Assembly: GCF_000758625.1 (NCBI RefSeq)
Contig: NZ_CP009283.1
Span: forward strand, 1,375,501 to 1,439,500
Length of the DNA stretch: 64,000 bases
DNA from: Paenibacillus sp. FSL R7-0273
GTDB lineage: Bacteria > Bacillota > Bacilli > Paenibacillales > Paenibacillaceae
Direction: 5' to 3'
In this document: one piece after another, positions 1 to 8,290 of the stretch
How the letters are laid out: each line of letters begins with the position of its first letter
Position numbering within the stretch: position 1 is the stretch's first letter
Translations under genes and position numbers: made by a program
The notes under the pieces: model-generated
Database searches by the model: none
The model's input: only the letters and a program-made list of their open reading frames with translations
Told to the model about the DNA's origin: nothing

Positions 1-2
1 TC

Positions 3-362
3 CTGGCACTTGGGCACAAGGTGGGTGTGATCACCAACGGGCCGAAAGCGCATCAGACGAGCAAGCTGCGGGGCCTCGGTATCGACAAGCTGATTCCGGC
101 GGAGATGATCTTCATTTCGGATGCGGTCGGACTGGCTAAGCCGGACCCGGCGATCTTCAGGCATGTCAATGAGGCTACGGGAACCACTCCGGAGAATTCG
201 CTGTATGTCGGCGATACGTGGGATAATGATGTGGTTGGCGCCTTGTCGGCAGGCTGGAAGGTTTGCTGGTACAATCCCCGCGGCAGAGAGCCGCGTACGG
301 AGCATGTGCCTAGCTATATTTTTGCAGATTACAAGGAGTTCAGCAGGCTTCCCCTGATCTGA
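3..362 (+). CDS. HAD-family hydrolase (3' part only)
   Basis: The reading frame is open from the first complete codon, so the gene starts before the window; about 119 C-terminal residues are visible. They hold the last three HAD signatures: motif II in VITNGP, the motif III lysine in AKPDPAIF, and motif IV in YVGDTWDNDVVGA with the acidic Mg2+-binding residues. The family is a phosphohydrolase with an aspartyl-phosphate intermediate; the nucleophile DxD lies outside the window. The order ITNG...KPDP...GDxxxND fits the HAD-IA (YjjG/phosphoglycolate phosphatase-like) subclass. The substrate cannot be named. A strong terminator follows 30 bases after the stop. Confidence 0.85.
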   Translation: MALGHKVGVITNGPKAHQTSKLRGLGIDKLIPAEMIFISDAVGLAKPDPAIFRHVNEATGTTPENSLYVGDTWDNDVVGALSAGWKVCWYNPRGREPRTEHVPSYIFADYKEFSRLPLI

Positions 363-391
363 GGGGCTGGCGGAATATAAAGATAACAGCA

Positions 392-422
392 AGCGGCGGA
401 GCCTTGGCTCTGGCGCTTTTTT
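392..422 (+). terminator. Rho-independent terminator of the HAD gene
   Basis: A 12-bp stem with one mismatch (AGCGGCGGAGCC against GGCTCTGGCGCT) is followed directly by six T residues. Confidence 0.85.
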
Positions 423-815
423 GTGTCCTCTATAAATACTTTAAGTTGAGGTTATATATGAGGCCTTTCTGTTGGGCTTGTGTATAACTCCATATAGCTG
501 CACTTTCTGCAATTAAAATCAGTAGAATCAGCTTTTTCAGCGTATAGCTGCATTTCGTACAATTAAATTAGCCCAAGACAGCAGGAATCAGCATTTTCCC
601 GTTTTTTAATTGCAGAGAGTGCAGTTAAACGGCAGATGCGGTGAAAAACAGGTGTTTTAGTTGTATGAACTACACTTAAAGCTATATTGCTTGAATTGGT
701 AATCTTGTAATTTTGGGAAGAAAATCCTAACAGCATGATAGAAAGCATACCCTCACCAGAGTCATTAAATGTAAAATAGAGTAAAATTATAGAACAAGGA
801 AAGGTTCGCTGACCA
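423..815. repeat. Intergenic array of four degenerate near-palindromes (family A)
   Basis: This 390-base gap has no gene. It carries four related units near 493-518, 541-568, 605-630 and 658-682, each built around a TGCA-spacer-TGCA core flanked by TTAA or TATAGC, with centres about 50-60 bases apart. The same type of array recurs at 14880-15070. The last 100 bases are AT-rich and probably hold the promoter of the LCP gene, which I could not place exactly. Confidence 0.6.
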
Positions 816-1892
816 ATGAAAAAGAATAACCCGGTCCCGTCATCGCCCTTGCAAAGAACAGGCAGGAACAAACTCAAAAAGAAAAGTAAGCGCAGAAGAA
901 AGGCATGGCTCACGTTTCTGGCGTTTATTTTTATTGCAGGAAGCCTGTCCTTTATATTCCGCAAGGAATTAATGATGTTCGGGTTTGACCATGTTGTCGC
1001 ACCGACCGTAGAAGGGACGCTTAAGAATTCCTATGTTCCGCTCAGCAATAACAAGGATGAAGCAGAGGATGCTTCAATAAACCTGGATAAAAGTCCGCCA
1101 TTCTCTCTGCTGCTGCTGGGTACAGATCAGCGGGGCAAGGAGAACGGCCTGTCCGATTCCATTATTTACACAGTGGTCCGGCCGAAAGACAATAAAGTCC
1201 TGTTCATTTCGGTTCCACGGGATTCGTATACCAGAATTGTCGGGGCAGAAGAGGTCAAGGGAGCAAGAAAAAACACAAAAATTAATGCAGCTCATTCGTA
1301 CGGAGGCGCGCAGATGAGTGTGGATACGGTTGAGCACCTGCTGGATGCACCGGTAAATTATTATGCAACGATTAATTTTAGCGGACTGGTGGAGGTGGTG
1401 GATGCAATAGGCGGGGTGGAGCTGCCGGTTACCAAGGTGATTGAGAATAAAAACCCGGCGCATGAGAAGCTTCGTATTGAGCCTAATAAGCCGATTTATT
1501 CAGGAAAGGAAGCCTTGATGTATGTAAGGTACCGGGAGGATTCGGATTTCAAGCGTACAGAGCGGCAGAGAATATTCCTTAAGGCAGTATTAGACCGGAT
1601 GAAGAATATCAGTAATATCGCTAATATCAAAGAAATTATGGGCGTTGCCGGGGATAATTTCAAAACAAATATGAGAGCCGAGCTTATGCTTGATCTGGCG
1701 AAGAAGATTATCTTTGAAAGCGGCGCTCCGCAAATCAGCAGCCATATGCTGCAGGGGACGGATAAGCGGACGGATCAGTGGTACTACATTTTAGATGAGC
1801 AGGATGTGCAGAGCACCCATGATTTAATTGAGCTCTGGCTGAATCCGGACACGGCGGCGGGCGAACTGATTGCGGAGGATCGTGAAGGGTAG
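816..1892 (+). CDS. LytR-CpsA-Psr (LCP) family cell-wall glycopolymer ligase
   Basis: A 358-residue protein with a very basic N-terminus (KKKSKRRRK), one membrane segment at about residues 30-48 and an extracellular LCP domain from about 95 to 270. Visible LCP motifs are LLLLGTDQRG (D104, R106), the FISVPRDSYTRI strand with R135-D136, the KINAAHSYGG block, and YVRYREDSDFKRTERQR with the conserved arginines. LCP proteins transfer undecaprenyl-linked glycopolymers such as teichoic acids or capsule onto peptidoglycan; which polymer is used here cannot be told. The gene stands alone; a weak AAGGAAAGG ribosome binding site precedes the ATG. It shares a terminator with the convergent apbE gene. Confidence 0.92.
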   Translation: MKKNNPVPSSPLQRTGRNKLKKKSKRRRKAWLTFLAFIFIAGSLSFIFRKELMMFGFDHVVAPTVEGTLKNSYVPLSNNKDEAEDASINLDKSPPFSLLLLGTDQRGKENGLSDSIIYTVVRPKDNKVLFISVPRDSYTRIVGAEEVKGARKNTKINAAHSYGGAQMSVDTVEHLLDAPVNYYATINFSGLVEVVDAIGGVELPVTKVIENKNPAHEKLRIEPNKPIYSGKEALMYVRYREDSDFKRTERQRIFLKAVLDRMKNISNIANIKEIMGVAGDNFKTNMRAELMLDLAKKIIFESGAPQISSHMLQGTDKRTDQWYYILDEQDVQSTHDLIELWLNPDTAAGELIAEDREG

Positions 1893-1905
1893 GGGAAAGG
1901 ATATG

Positions 1906-1937
1906 AAAAGGAGGGGGCTGAGCGCCTCCTCCTTTTT
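1906..1937. terminator. Bidirectional terminator between LCP gene and apbE
   Basis: AAAAGGAGGGGGC pairs with GCGCCTCCTCCTTTTT around a short loop; A-rich and T-rich ends serve both convergent genes. Confidence 0.75.
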
Positions 1938-1953
1938 GCATAGGAATATAAGG

Positions 1954-3138
1954 TTAATCTGCGAAGCTATACGTCGGATCGGTCAGCTGCAGCCGTTCAC
2001 GGATACCGTCCGTAGCATAGATTTTGTTGTCATCGGTAATAAAGAAAGCCTCGACATCTTCAGGAAGTGATTTCAGATATGCCATGCCTTCCTCCAGGCC
2101 CATCAGGAATACGCCGGTGGACAGGGCATCCGCATCTGTCGCGCTTGGACTCATAATGGTGATGCTCTTAAGCCCGTTCTGGGAAGGATAACCGGTACGC
2201 GGATCAAGAATATGGTGGTAACGGATGTTATCCTGCATGAAATAGCGCTCATAGACACCCGAAGCGTCAATAACCTCATCGGTGATCTTAATCGTGCCCA
2301 GCTGGGTGCCGCGGCTCTGGTCCGGGTCCTGCAGGCCGATATTCCAAGGGGAGCCGTTTGGCTTGTTGCCAAGGGCGATAATGCTGCTGCCGCCAAGGTT
2401 GATCATTGCGCTGTCCAGCCCCTGTTCCTTCAGGTAGTCGGCGATCCGGTCAGCGGCATAGCCCTTGCCGATTCCGCCCATGTCCAGCACCATGCCTTCT
2501 CTGGCAAGCTTGATGGTCTTGGCGTTCTCATCAATAATAATATCCTTATAGTTGGCCAGGCTCTTCGCGGTGTCTATTGCGGCCTGATCCGGCACGCGCT
2601 CGCCGCCTTCACCTATAGCCCACAGATCCACCAGCGGTCCGATCGTCGGCTCATACAGCCCGTCCATATCTTCAGCATATTTAATAGAGAGCTTTACAAT
2701 ATCAAGTGTTTCGTCGGATACAGCTACGGCTTCTTTGCCGGCCGCCCGGTTCACGGCGTACAATTCTCCGTCTTCCTTAGTGCGGCTGAACTGGGTATCC
2801 ATCCGCTCCAGCATGCTCTGGATATCATCCATATTCTGCTGGGTGGCGTCGTTGCCGAATATCTTGATGTTCACAACGGTATCATAGATATAAAAAGTCT
2901 GCGCCAGCGCTTTGGTGCCGCCTTCTTCGGTTACGGTTGCGCCTCCCGGGGTTTCGGTTGCAGCGGTATTGCCGCTGTCATCCCCTTTACCGCCTACAGC
3001 AAGCCAGACAACAACAGCCGCAACAATGACCAGACCGGCCAGAATAAGCAGCATTTTTTTGTTTTTAAACATATTCCACCATCCATAATGTAGTTTCAAG
3101 ATCACATCCTTCTTATCATACCCCAGAAAAGACGGCAA
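1954..3138 (-). CDS. apbE: FAD:protein FMN transferase (ApbE family)
   Basis: ApbE enzymes attach FMN from FAD to a threonine of target proteins such as Na+-translocating or extracellular electron-transfer flavoproteins. Family motifs are in order: DMGGIGKGYAAD (residues 219-230), INLGG (246-250), HILDPRTGYPS (309-319) and the metal-binding DADALSTGV (335-343). A membrane anchor covers residues about 29-47; there is no lipobox cysteine, so this is a membrane-tethered rather than lipoprotein form. Two starts are possible: TTG at 3138, preceded by AAAGGAG at ideal spacing, or ATG at 3072 (MFKNKK), with GGATGGTGG upstream and a more usual N-terminus. No flavoprotein partner is adjacent. Confidence 0.9.
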   Translation of the reverse strand: MPSFLGYDKKDVILKLHYGWWNMFKNKKMLLILAGLVIVAAVVVWLAVGGKGDDSGNTAATETPGGATVTEEGGTKALAQTFYIYDTVVNIKIFGNDATQQNMDDIQSMLERMDTQFSRTKEDGELYAVNRAAGKEAVAVSDETLDIVKLSIKYAEDMDGLYEPTIGPLVDLWAIGEGGERVPDQAAIDTAKSLANYKDIIIDENAKTIKLAREGMVLDMGGIGKGYAADRIADYLKEQGLDSAMINLGGSSIIALGNKPNGSPWNIGLQDPDQSRGTQLGTIKITDEVIDASGVYERYFMQDNIRYHHILDPRTGYPSQNGLKSITIMSPSATDADALSTGVFLMGLEEGMAYLKSLPEDVEAFFITDDNKIYATDGIRERLQLTDPTYSFAD

Positions 3139-3211
3139 TGGATACTCCTTTCATGACATTTTGCGGAGAGTCAGGTACGATCCGGGAAAGGATTAAATTT
3201 TAAATAAATGG

Positions 3212-3240
3212 TTGTCATCTGCCTGCAGACATGTTAAATT
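3212..3240 (+). promoter_or_regulatory. Candidate promoter with internal operator for tetR-yhgE
   Basis: TTGTCA and TAAATT are separated by 17 bases, and the spacer holds a perfect TCTGC-CT-GCAGA inverted repeat (3218-3229). A palindrome between -35 and -10 is what TetR autoregulation would need. This is inference from position only. Confidence 0.4.
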
Positions 3241-3312
3241 AGTGAATGACCGGATGACCAGAAATATAATTTAGTCAATTATGCTGCTGTTACCCAGAAG
3301 GGAGCCCGAACG

Positions 3313-3885
3313 ATGTCTATCGACCGCAAAGCGTTAATTCTTCAGGCGGCAACCAAATCCTTTGTACAATTCGGTTATAAAGCGACAACGATGGAGCAGG
3401 TTTCCAAGATCGCCAATGTCGGCAAGGGAACGATCTATACGTTCTTCAAGACCAAGGAGGAGCTGTTCGAGGAAATTCTGGACAAGGCTTCGCAGGAGTT
3501 AACCTCGGTGATGAACCGGATCGCCGCTGAGGATAACACCTTTATTCATAAGCTGTTTAATCTGCTTGATTCCATCCTGGAGTTCCGCTCTGATCATGAG
3601 CTGTTCGTCAAGCTGGCCCAGGAAGTGCGTGACATCGGTACGGTGCAGGCACTCGAAGGGGTCAAACGGATGGAGGACTATGCTCTAGACTTCCTAAGGC
3701 AGCAGATTGAGACTGCTATCAGCAGCGGTGAAGTGAAGCCCTGTGATTCAAGCGTCGCCGCCTTTATGATTCTCCGCCTCTATCTGGCGCTTACTACGGA
3801 GTGGAACAAGGCGCATGAGCCGCTGGATGAAGCCCGTATCAAGGAGCACATGATTTTGTTCATCTCAAACGGTATTCTCAAGTAA
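3313..3885 (+). CDS. TetR/AcrR family transcriptional regulator
   Basis: A 190-residue protein with a typical TetR N-terminal helix-turn-helix (about residues 10-55; FGYKATTMEQVSKIA followed by GKGTIYTFFKTKEEL) and a ligand/dimer domain behind it. GGGAG lies upstream of the ATG. It is followed 100 bases later by a YhgE/Pip membrane protein on the same strand, the arrangement of B. subtilis yhgD-yhgE, so it most likely represses itself and that gene. The ligand is unknown. Confidence 0.9.
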   Translation: MSIDRKALILQAATKSFVQFGYKATTMEQVSKIANVGKGTIYTFFKTKEELFEEILDKASQELTSVMNRIAAEDNTFIHKLFNLLDSILEFRSDHELFVKLAQEVRDIGTVQALEGVKRMEDYALDFLRQQIETAISSGEVKPCDSSVAAFMILRLYLALTTEWNKAHEPLDEARIKEHMILFISNGILK

Positions 3886-3987
3886 CGCTGAACACCCTGG
3901 CCTGTAACGGGCTGTTTTTTTCCGCCAATAATGAATAAGATTGAAAGTTTTCATGATTTTACAATTAACAGATTGAGGGTGAAGCCT

Positions 3988-6084
3988 GTGAGAGCCATTA
4001 ATGTATTCTGGAAGGATTTAAAAATACTGCTCGGGAAGCCGATGCTGCTGCTTACGCTGCTTGGTGTGGCGGCACTGCCGATGCTGTACAGCGGTTTTCT
4101 CGTGGAAGGCTCCTGGGACCCTTACGGAAATACAGGCAAGCTCCCCGTGGCTGTAGTGAACCTGGACAAAGGCGCGCAGTATGAGGGGAAGACGATGGAG
4201 GCCGGCAATGATTTTGTGGACGAGTTAAAATCAAACACCGATTTCAACTGGAAGTTCGTTGATGCAGCCGAAGCGGAAGATGGTATGGCGCATAACCGCT
4301 ATTATATGACGATTACGATTCCTGCTGATTTTTCGCAAAACGCGACTACTCTGACGCAGGAAAAGCCGGTGCAGTCGGAAATTGTTTTTGAGCCGAACAG
4401 TGATTATAACTTTGTCGCAGGGCAGATCGGCAACAGTGCCATGAATAAGCTGAAGTCGAAGCTGTCTGCTAAAATTACTGAAGCCTATACACGCAGCATG
4501 TACGATCAGGTGGATACGATTGCTGCGGGGCTTGATGACGCGGGCAGCGGGGCAAGCGAGCTGCAGGAAGGTGCAGACAAGCTGACAGACGGCTTGTCTA
4601 CGCTGAAGACCAACCTGAGCAAGCTGTCGGGCGGCACAACCGAGCTGCAGAGCGGCCTGAAGCTGCTCTATAAAGGAGCGGGTACCCTGAATGACGGCAC
4701 AGGCACGCTGACTGACGGAACAGCAGATCTGGCCAGCGGCCTCAGCCAGCTCTCCAAAGCGGAGCAGCAGCTGCAGGAAGGCGCGGCGAAGTCGCAGACC
4801 GGAGCTTCGCAGCTGGCCGCCGGGCTGGCGGGTGCCAAGGACGGCAGCGGTAAGCTGACCGCTGGGCTGACGGCCTCCGAGGCGGCGAGCGGCGAGCTGG
4901 CTGATGGTGCCGGGCAGGTAGCGGCCGGGCTGGAGCAGCTGCTCGCAGCGACGCCGGAGCTGCAGGACAGCGAGCAGTTCCAGCAGCTGCTGGCTGCGAG
5001 CAAGCAGGTGGCCGCCGGCAGCGCGCAGCTGCACAGCGGCCAGGAGCAGCTGCTGGCGGGCAGCACGCAGCTGACGGAGGTGCAGCAGCAGCTGTATGAC
5101 GGCGCTGCTGCACTGAGCAGCGGCGGAACGCAGCTGGTCACCGGCTTAAGCACATTCGGCGACAAGCTGAATGATGCGACCTCCGGCAGCAGCAGGCTGG
5201 CTGCCGGGGCTTCGGCCCTGAAGCAGGGTGCTTCGCAGCTGGCTGAAGGGCTGACCAGGCTGGCCGGAGGCGTCGACGGCCTGTCGGAAGGCGCCGGCAA
5301 GCTGACGGAGGGTGCCGTTGAGCTGCAGGACGGCTCCGGCAAGCTGGCCAGCGGCAGCGGCGAGCTGGCGCAGAAGCTGAGTGACGCGGCAGCAGAAACG
5401 GCCAGCGTGAATTCCAGCGACGATACAGTCAGCATGTTCGCCGAGCCGGTCAAGCTGGTCGAGAACACGGACCGCAAGCTGGATCATTACGGTCTGGGCA
5501 TTGCCCCGTATTTCTTATCGCTTGCGCTCTTTATGGGGGCTCTTGTGTTCACAACCGTATTCTCCCTGCGGGAATCGAATGTGCCGGATGCATCGCCGAT
5601 GGGCCGGTTCGCCAGCCGTACGCTGATGTTCATCATGGTCAGCGTGCTGCAATCGCTGCTTGCCGATGCTGTCCTCCTGTACGGCTTGAAGCTGGAGGTG
5701 CAGAGCGTGCCGCTATTCTATCTGTTCACCCTGCTCGTCAGCTTCACCTTTACCATGATTGTCCAGGCGCTGGTAACGTGGCTGGATAATCCGGGCCGCT
5801 TCCTGGCGATTGTACTGATGATCTTCCAGCTGACCTCCAGTGCCGGGACCTTCCCGCTGGAGCTGCTTCCGCAGTGGATGCAGAAGGTTAATCCGTGGCT
5901 GCCGATGACGCACAGCATTGTCGGCTACAAGGCGATCATCGCCAGCGGCGATTACGCCCTGATGCGTGAGCAGATCGTATATCTGCTAAGCTATGCCGTG
6001 GTATTCCTCGGCCTGACGTTCTTGTATTTCCTGCGCCAGCATGGCAAACGGACGAAAAGTCCCGTTCAGGAGCTGACGGCTTAA
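3988..6084 (+). CDS. YhgE/Pip family membrane protein with glycine-heptad repeats
   Basis: About 698 residues. One membrane segment lies near the N-terminus (LLLTLLGVAALPMLYSGFL), followed by a large extracytoplasmic region and about five membrane segments after residue 530, the YhgE/Pip C-terminal domain related to ABC-2 type exporters. The middle (about 195-490) consists of degenerate seven-residue units of the type LxxGxxx (for example LADGAGQVAAGLEQL), predicting a long helical coiled stalk. GTG at 3988 is chosen because GAGGGTG sits six bases upstream; the in-frame ATG at 3931 has no ribosome binding site. Family members have been tied to phage receptors and to ESX/type VII-like secretion; the role here is unknown. 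Confidence 0.85.
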   Translation: MRAINVFWKDLKILLGKPMLLLTLLGVAALPMLYSGFLVEGSWDPYGNTGKLPVAVVNLDKGAQYEGKTMEAGNDFVDELKSNTDFNWKFVDAAEAEDGMAHNRYYMTITIPADFSQNATTLTQEKPVQSEIVFEPNSDYNFVAGQIGNSAMNKLKSKLSAKITEAYTRSMYDQVDTIAAGLDDAGSGASELQEGADKLTDGLSTLKTNLSKLSGGTTELQSGLKLLYKGAGTLNDGTGTLTDGTADLASGLSQLSKAEQQLQEGAAKSQTGASQLAAGLAGAKDGSGKLTAGLTASEAASGELADGAGQVAAGLEQLLAATPELQDSEQFQQLLAASKQVAAGSAQLHSGQEQLLAGSTQLTEVQQQLYDGAAALSSGGTQLVTGLSTFGDKLNDATSGSSRLAAGASALKQGASQLAEGLTRLAGGVDGLSEGAGKLTEGAVELQDGSGKLASGSGELAQKLSDAAAETASVNSSDDTVSMFAEPVKLVENTDRKLDHYGLGIAPYFLSLALFMGALVFTTVFSLRESNVPDASPMGRFASRTLMFIMVSVLQSLLADAVLLYGLKLEVQSVPLFYLFTLLVSFTFTMIVQALVTWLDNPGRFLAIVLMIFQLTSSAGTFPLELLPQWMQKVNPWLPMTHSIVGYKAIIASGDYALMREQIVYLLSYAVVFLGLTFLYFLRQHGKRTKSPVQELTA

Positions 6085-6094
6085 ATAGAATGAC

Positions 6095-6134
6095 AAAACA
6101 CCCGCACGCCTGGTGAAGGCGCAGCGGGTGTTTT
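6095..6134. terminator. Bidirectional terminator
   Basis: AAAACACCCGC pairs perfectly with GCGGGTGTTTT around an 18-base loop, between the convergent yhgE-like gene and the glycosyltransferase. Confidence 0.9.
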
Positions 6135-6194
6135 GGTATGCGGGGCAGCGGCTGGCTGCGGGGAACGCAGCTGTGGGGGAGGGGATGTGTGTTG

Positions 6195-7127
6195 CTAGTC
6201 CAGCATGAACTCCCTGTATTTGTTCTTTCGTGGATTCAGGACAAACCAAATGCCGCTGGCATAACCGGATACGGCATTAAAATTACGCTTCAGCGTAGAT
6301 TTGCCGGTCAGATAAGTAAGCGTCCAGAGGAGGGCGGCGTAATTTTTGACCGGTGCTTTGCGCAGATTAAGCAGATAATAATGGTTCACCGCGGTAGCCC
6401 GTGCTACCCGCCCGGCCTTGTCGCGCGAGCTTGGTGACTCATGATGGGTAATCTTCATCTCGGGGTTGATGACAAGCTTGCCGTATCTGCTGGCCAGATG
6501 GCACATGTAAATGTCGTCGGCTACGGCATAGCTGGTCATCCAGGGATAGGGCTTCATATCCTTCAGCGATTCCCGCTTGAACGACATGTTGCAGCCGTGG
6601 AAGAAGTCGGTCTCAAAAATATTGTCCGTCTCCCCCCAGAGCAGCAGCGAACCAGCTAACGTACTGGCTGACAACCTGCCCGGTGAGGCCGACATCTGGC
6701 AGGTCAGTCTGCCCAGCAGCTTCCCGGACGCACTGCTGGATAAGCCCTTGGCGATGCCGCCGACGCCGACAATGGAGTGGTCAGAGGCATAGGTGTCGAG
6801 CATCCGGCGGATATAGAGCGGGTCGTCCAGCTCGGCATCATCATCGAAGCTAAGCACGATCTCCCCGTCAATCAGCCCGAGTGCTTCATAGCGGGAGAGC
6901 CAGACGCCGGGCTTGGTTTTGCGGTAATAATGCAGCTCGGCATCAGGCATCTGGGCCAGTACCTTGCGGAAATGCGCCAGGACACTGTCCTCGATCTCGC
7001 CGTCGTCAACAATCAGCAGCTCGATCGAAACATCCTCCAGCTCGGTCTGCCTGCCGATGGATTCAATGCACAGCGTAAGATCGCTGATCCGGTTGCGCGT
7101 GGGAATGACTATGGATACATCATGCAT
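6195..7127 (-). CDS. Family 2 glycosyltransferase (GT-A fold)
   Basis: About 310 residues. The N-terminus is the classic GT2 pattern: SIVIPTRNR, LLIVDDGE and the metal/nucleotide site SFDDDAELDD, all within the first 110 residues. The C-terminal part has no clear membrane segment, so this is a soluble or peripheral enzyme acting on cell-surface sugar chains; donor and acceptor are unknown. ATG at 7127 (MHDVSIVIPT) is chosen because GGAAGGAG lies seven bases upstream; an upstream in-frame start at 7163 lacks support. The gene is single and bounded by a terminator and a repeat-rich gap. Confidence 0.88.
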   Translation of the reverse strand: MHDVSIVIPTRNRISDLTLCIESIGRQTELEDVSIELLIVDDGEIEDSVLAHFRKVLAQMPDAELHYYRKTKPGVWLSRYEALGLIDGEIVLSFDDDAELDDPLYIRRMLDTYASDHSIVGVGGIAKGLSSSASGKLLGRLTCQMSASPGRLSASTLAGSLLLWGETDNIFETDFFHGCNMSFKRESLKDMKPYPWMTSYAVADDIYMCHLASRYGKLVINPEMKITHHESPSSRDKAGRVARATAVNHYYLLNLRKAPVKNYAALLWTLTYLTGKSTLKRNFNAVSGYASGIWFVLNPRKNKYREFMLD

Positions 7128-7163
7128 GCTGCTGCTCCTTCCGGGACGCCCTGAGCCGTCCAT

Positions 7164-7838
7164 TTGACTTGGATTAAGAATGCTGCCGGATAATCTTGTT
7201 AACCCAAGTGTACCCTCACCCCGGGGAGGCCGTATATACCACTTTTGTGTACTTTTTTACGGTTTTTCTGAAATTTGCAGCTGCTGACCAGCAGTTGGGG
7301 CTTTCAGTGCACTGCTTAATTGATTTATATAGAATGAACTAATAATATTGCTGTTTTGGGATTGCATGTGACTCCAGAGAATGTTTGGACTTCCAGCCGC
7401 TGTTGTCTGCAGATTTCTTGATTTATACCATTTTTAACGGTTGAAATCCGCAGACAAAGGCGGTCGCTACCGCTCTTCCAGTTCCAAAATTCTCCTCCGC
7501 CACTCTTTCCTTAACATAAATTCTTAAGTTCAATCTATATAGTTGAAAAAAAGGCACTTATTACCCCGCCATTTGTCCTGCAGACTAGTTTAGTTGGAGA
7601 AAGTGCACCTAAAAGTATGGATTTTACTCCTAATGCCGCATTTAGGCTGAATTAGATGATGATTTTCCAATTAAATCTTATAATGTACGAGGAAAACCGG
7701 AATTAAGTATTACTTTTCCAATTAAATTCTTAAACGCAGCTGAGAAGAAGTCCTATACCCTTCAGACTCTCCACAATTTGTATACGGCCGCCGCTCACAG
7801 TTTCGGATTTAACTAATATTTCAACTGGCGCCCGGTGC
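7164..7838. repeat. Repeat-rich intergenic region with a ~125-bp imperfect palindrome
   Basis: No gene is seen in this 675-base gap. From about 7375 to 7498 it forms a long imperfect inverted repeat; the best arms are TTGTCTGCAGATTTC (7403-7417) and GAAATCCGCAGACAA (7443-7457), 14 of 15 matching. Outer parts share GAGAAT-TTTGGA near both ends. The stretch 7540-7740 holds repeated TTTTCCAATTAAAT segments and a TTAG...GTGCACCTAA unit resembling family A. It looks like degenerate non-coding repeat DNA. Confidence 0.6.
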
Positions 7839-8093
7839 TCAGAAAAAAGGAAACAGGATATCCAGCACGCCCCCGCCATAAATGATCATTAACAGACCCA
7901 AAATAATGCCAACTACTCCGGCCACACGCACAATATTCCTTATTTTAGGATCTGCATCATCTGAAGCAGTGCTTTTTCCTCCATAAGCATTGTGATATTC
8001 CACCGTCCTGCCCCGGGTATAGCGGATTCCGCGAATAAAAAAGATGATTCCCAGCATACGGGTGAACCAGTCAAGCAATGACCATTCCTCCAT
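7839..8093 (-). CDS. Small two-helix membrane protein, function unknown
   Basis: An 84-residue protein that I do not recognise. It has an amphipathic start (MEEWSLLDWFTRM), one hydrophobic segment around residues 13-21, a polar middle (KSTASDDADPK) and a clear membrane segment near the C-terminus (VVGIILGLLMIIYGGG). AAAGGAG stands nine bases upstream of the ATG, supporting expression. It is isolated between repeat DNA and a divergent oxidoreductase gene. Confidence 0.6.
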   Translation of the reverse strand: MEEWSLLDWFTRMLGIIFFIRGIRYTRGRTVEYHNAYGGKSTASDDADPKIRNIVRVAGVVGIILGLLMIIYGGGVLDILFPFF

Positions 8094-8201
8094 CAGCTCA
8101 CGCTCCTTTAATACAGATTAACCCGGCGCGTGTGCGAAGCTGCAGAATACGTTTGTAATTTTCGGTTTATAACTATATAATTGTAAGTGACGTATTATTT
8201 G

Positions 8202-8257
8202 TTAATGAGCCTTGGTATACGCGTACGCAACAGATTAGAGGCCAAGGGTTACATTAA
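8202..8257. promoter_or_regulatory. Inverted repeat upstream of the DsbA-like gene
   Basis: TTAATG and CCTTGG on the left are matched by CCAAGG and CATTAA on the right, leaving a 26-base loop. It ends 33 bases before the start codon and could be a leader hairpin or an operator. Confidence 0.35.
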
Positions 8258-8290
8258 CTAAGCATGCACAACAATTAGGAGGTACTCACA

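Noticed and set aside
3886..3987. Terminator after the tetR gene and a start at 3931 for the YhgE-like gene
   Set aside because: The hairpin near 3900 is weak, and the 3931 ATG has no ribosome binding site, unlike GTG 3988.
4231..5487. Long minus-strand open frames opposite the YhgE-like gene
   Set aside because: They mirror the GC-rich heptad repeat, have no ribosome binding sites and give low-complexity Ser/Ala/Gln/Leu protein.
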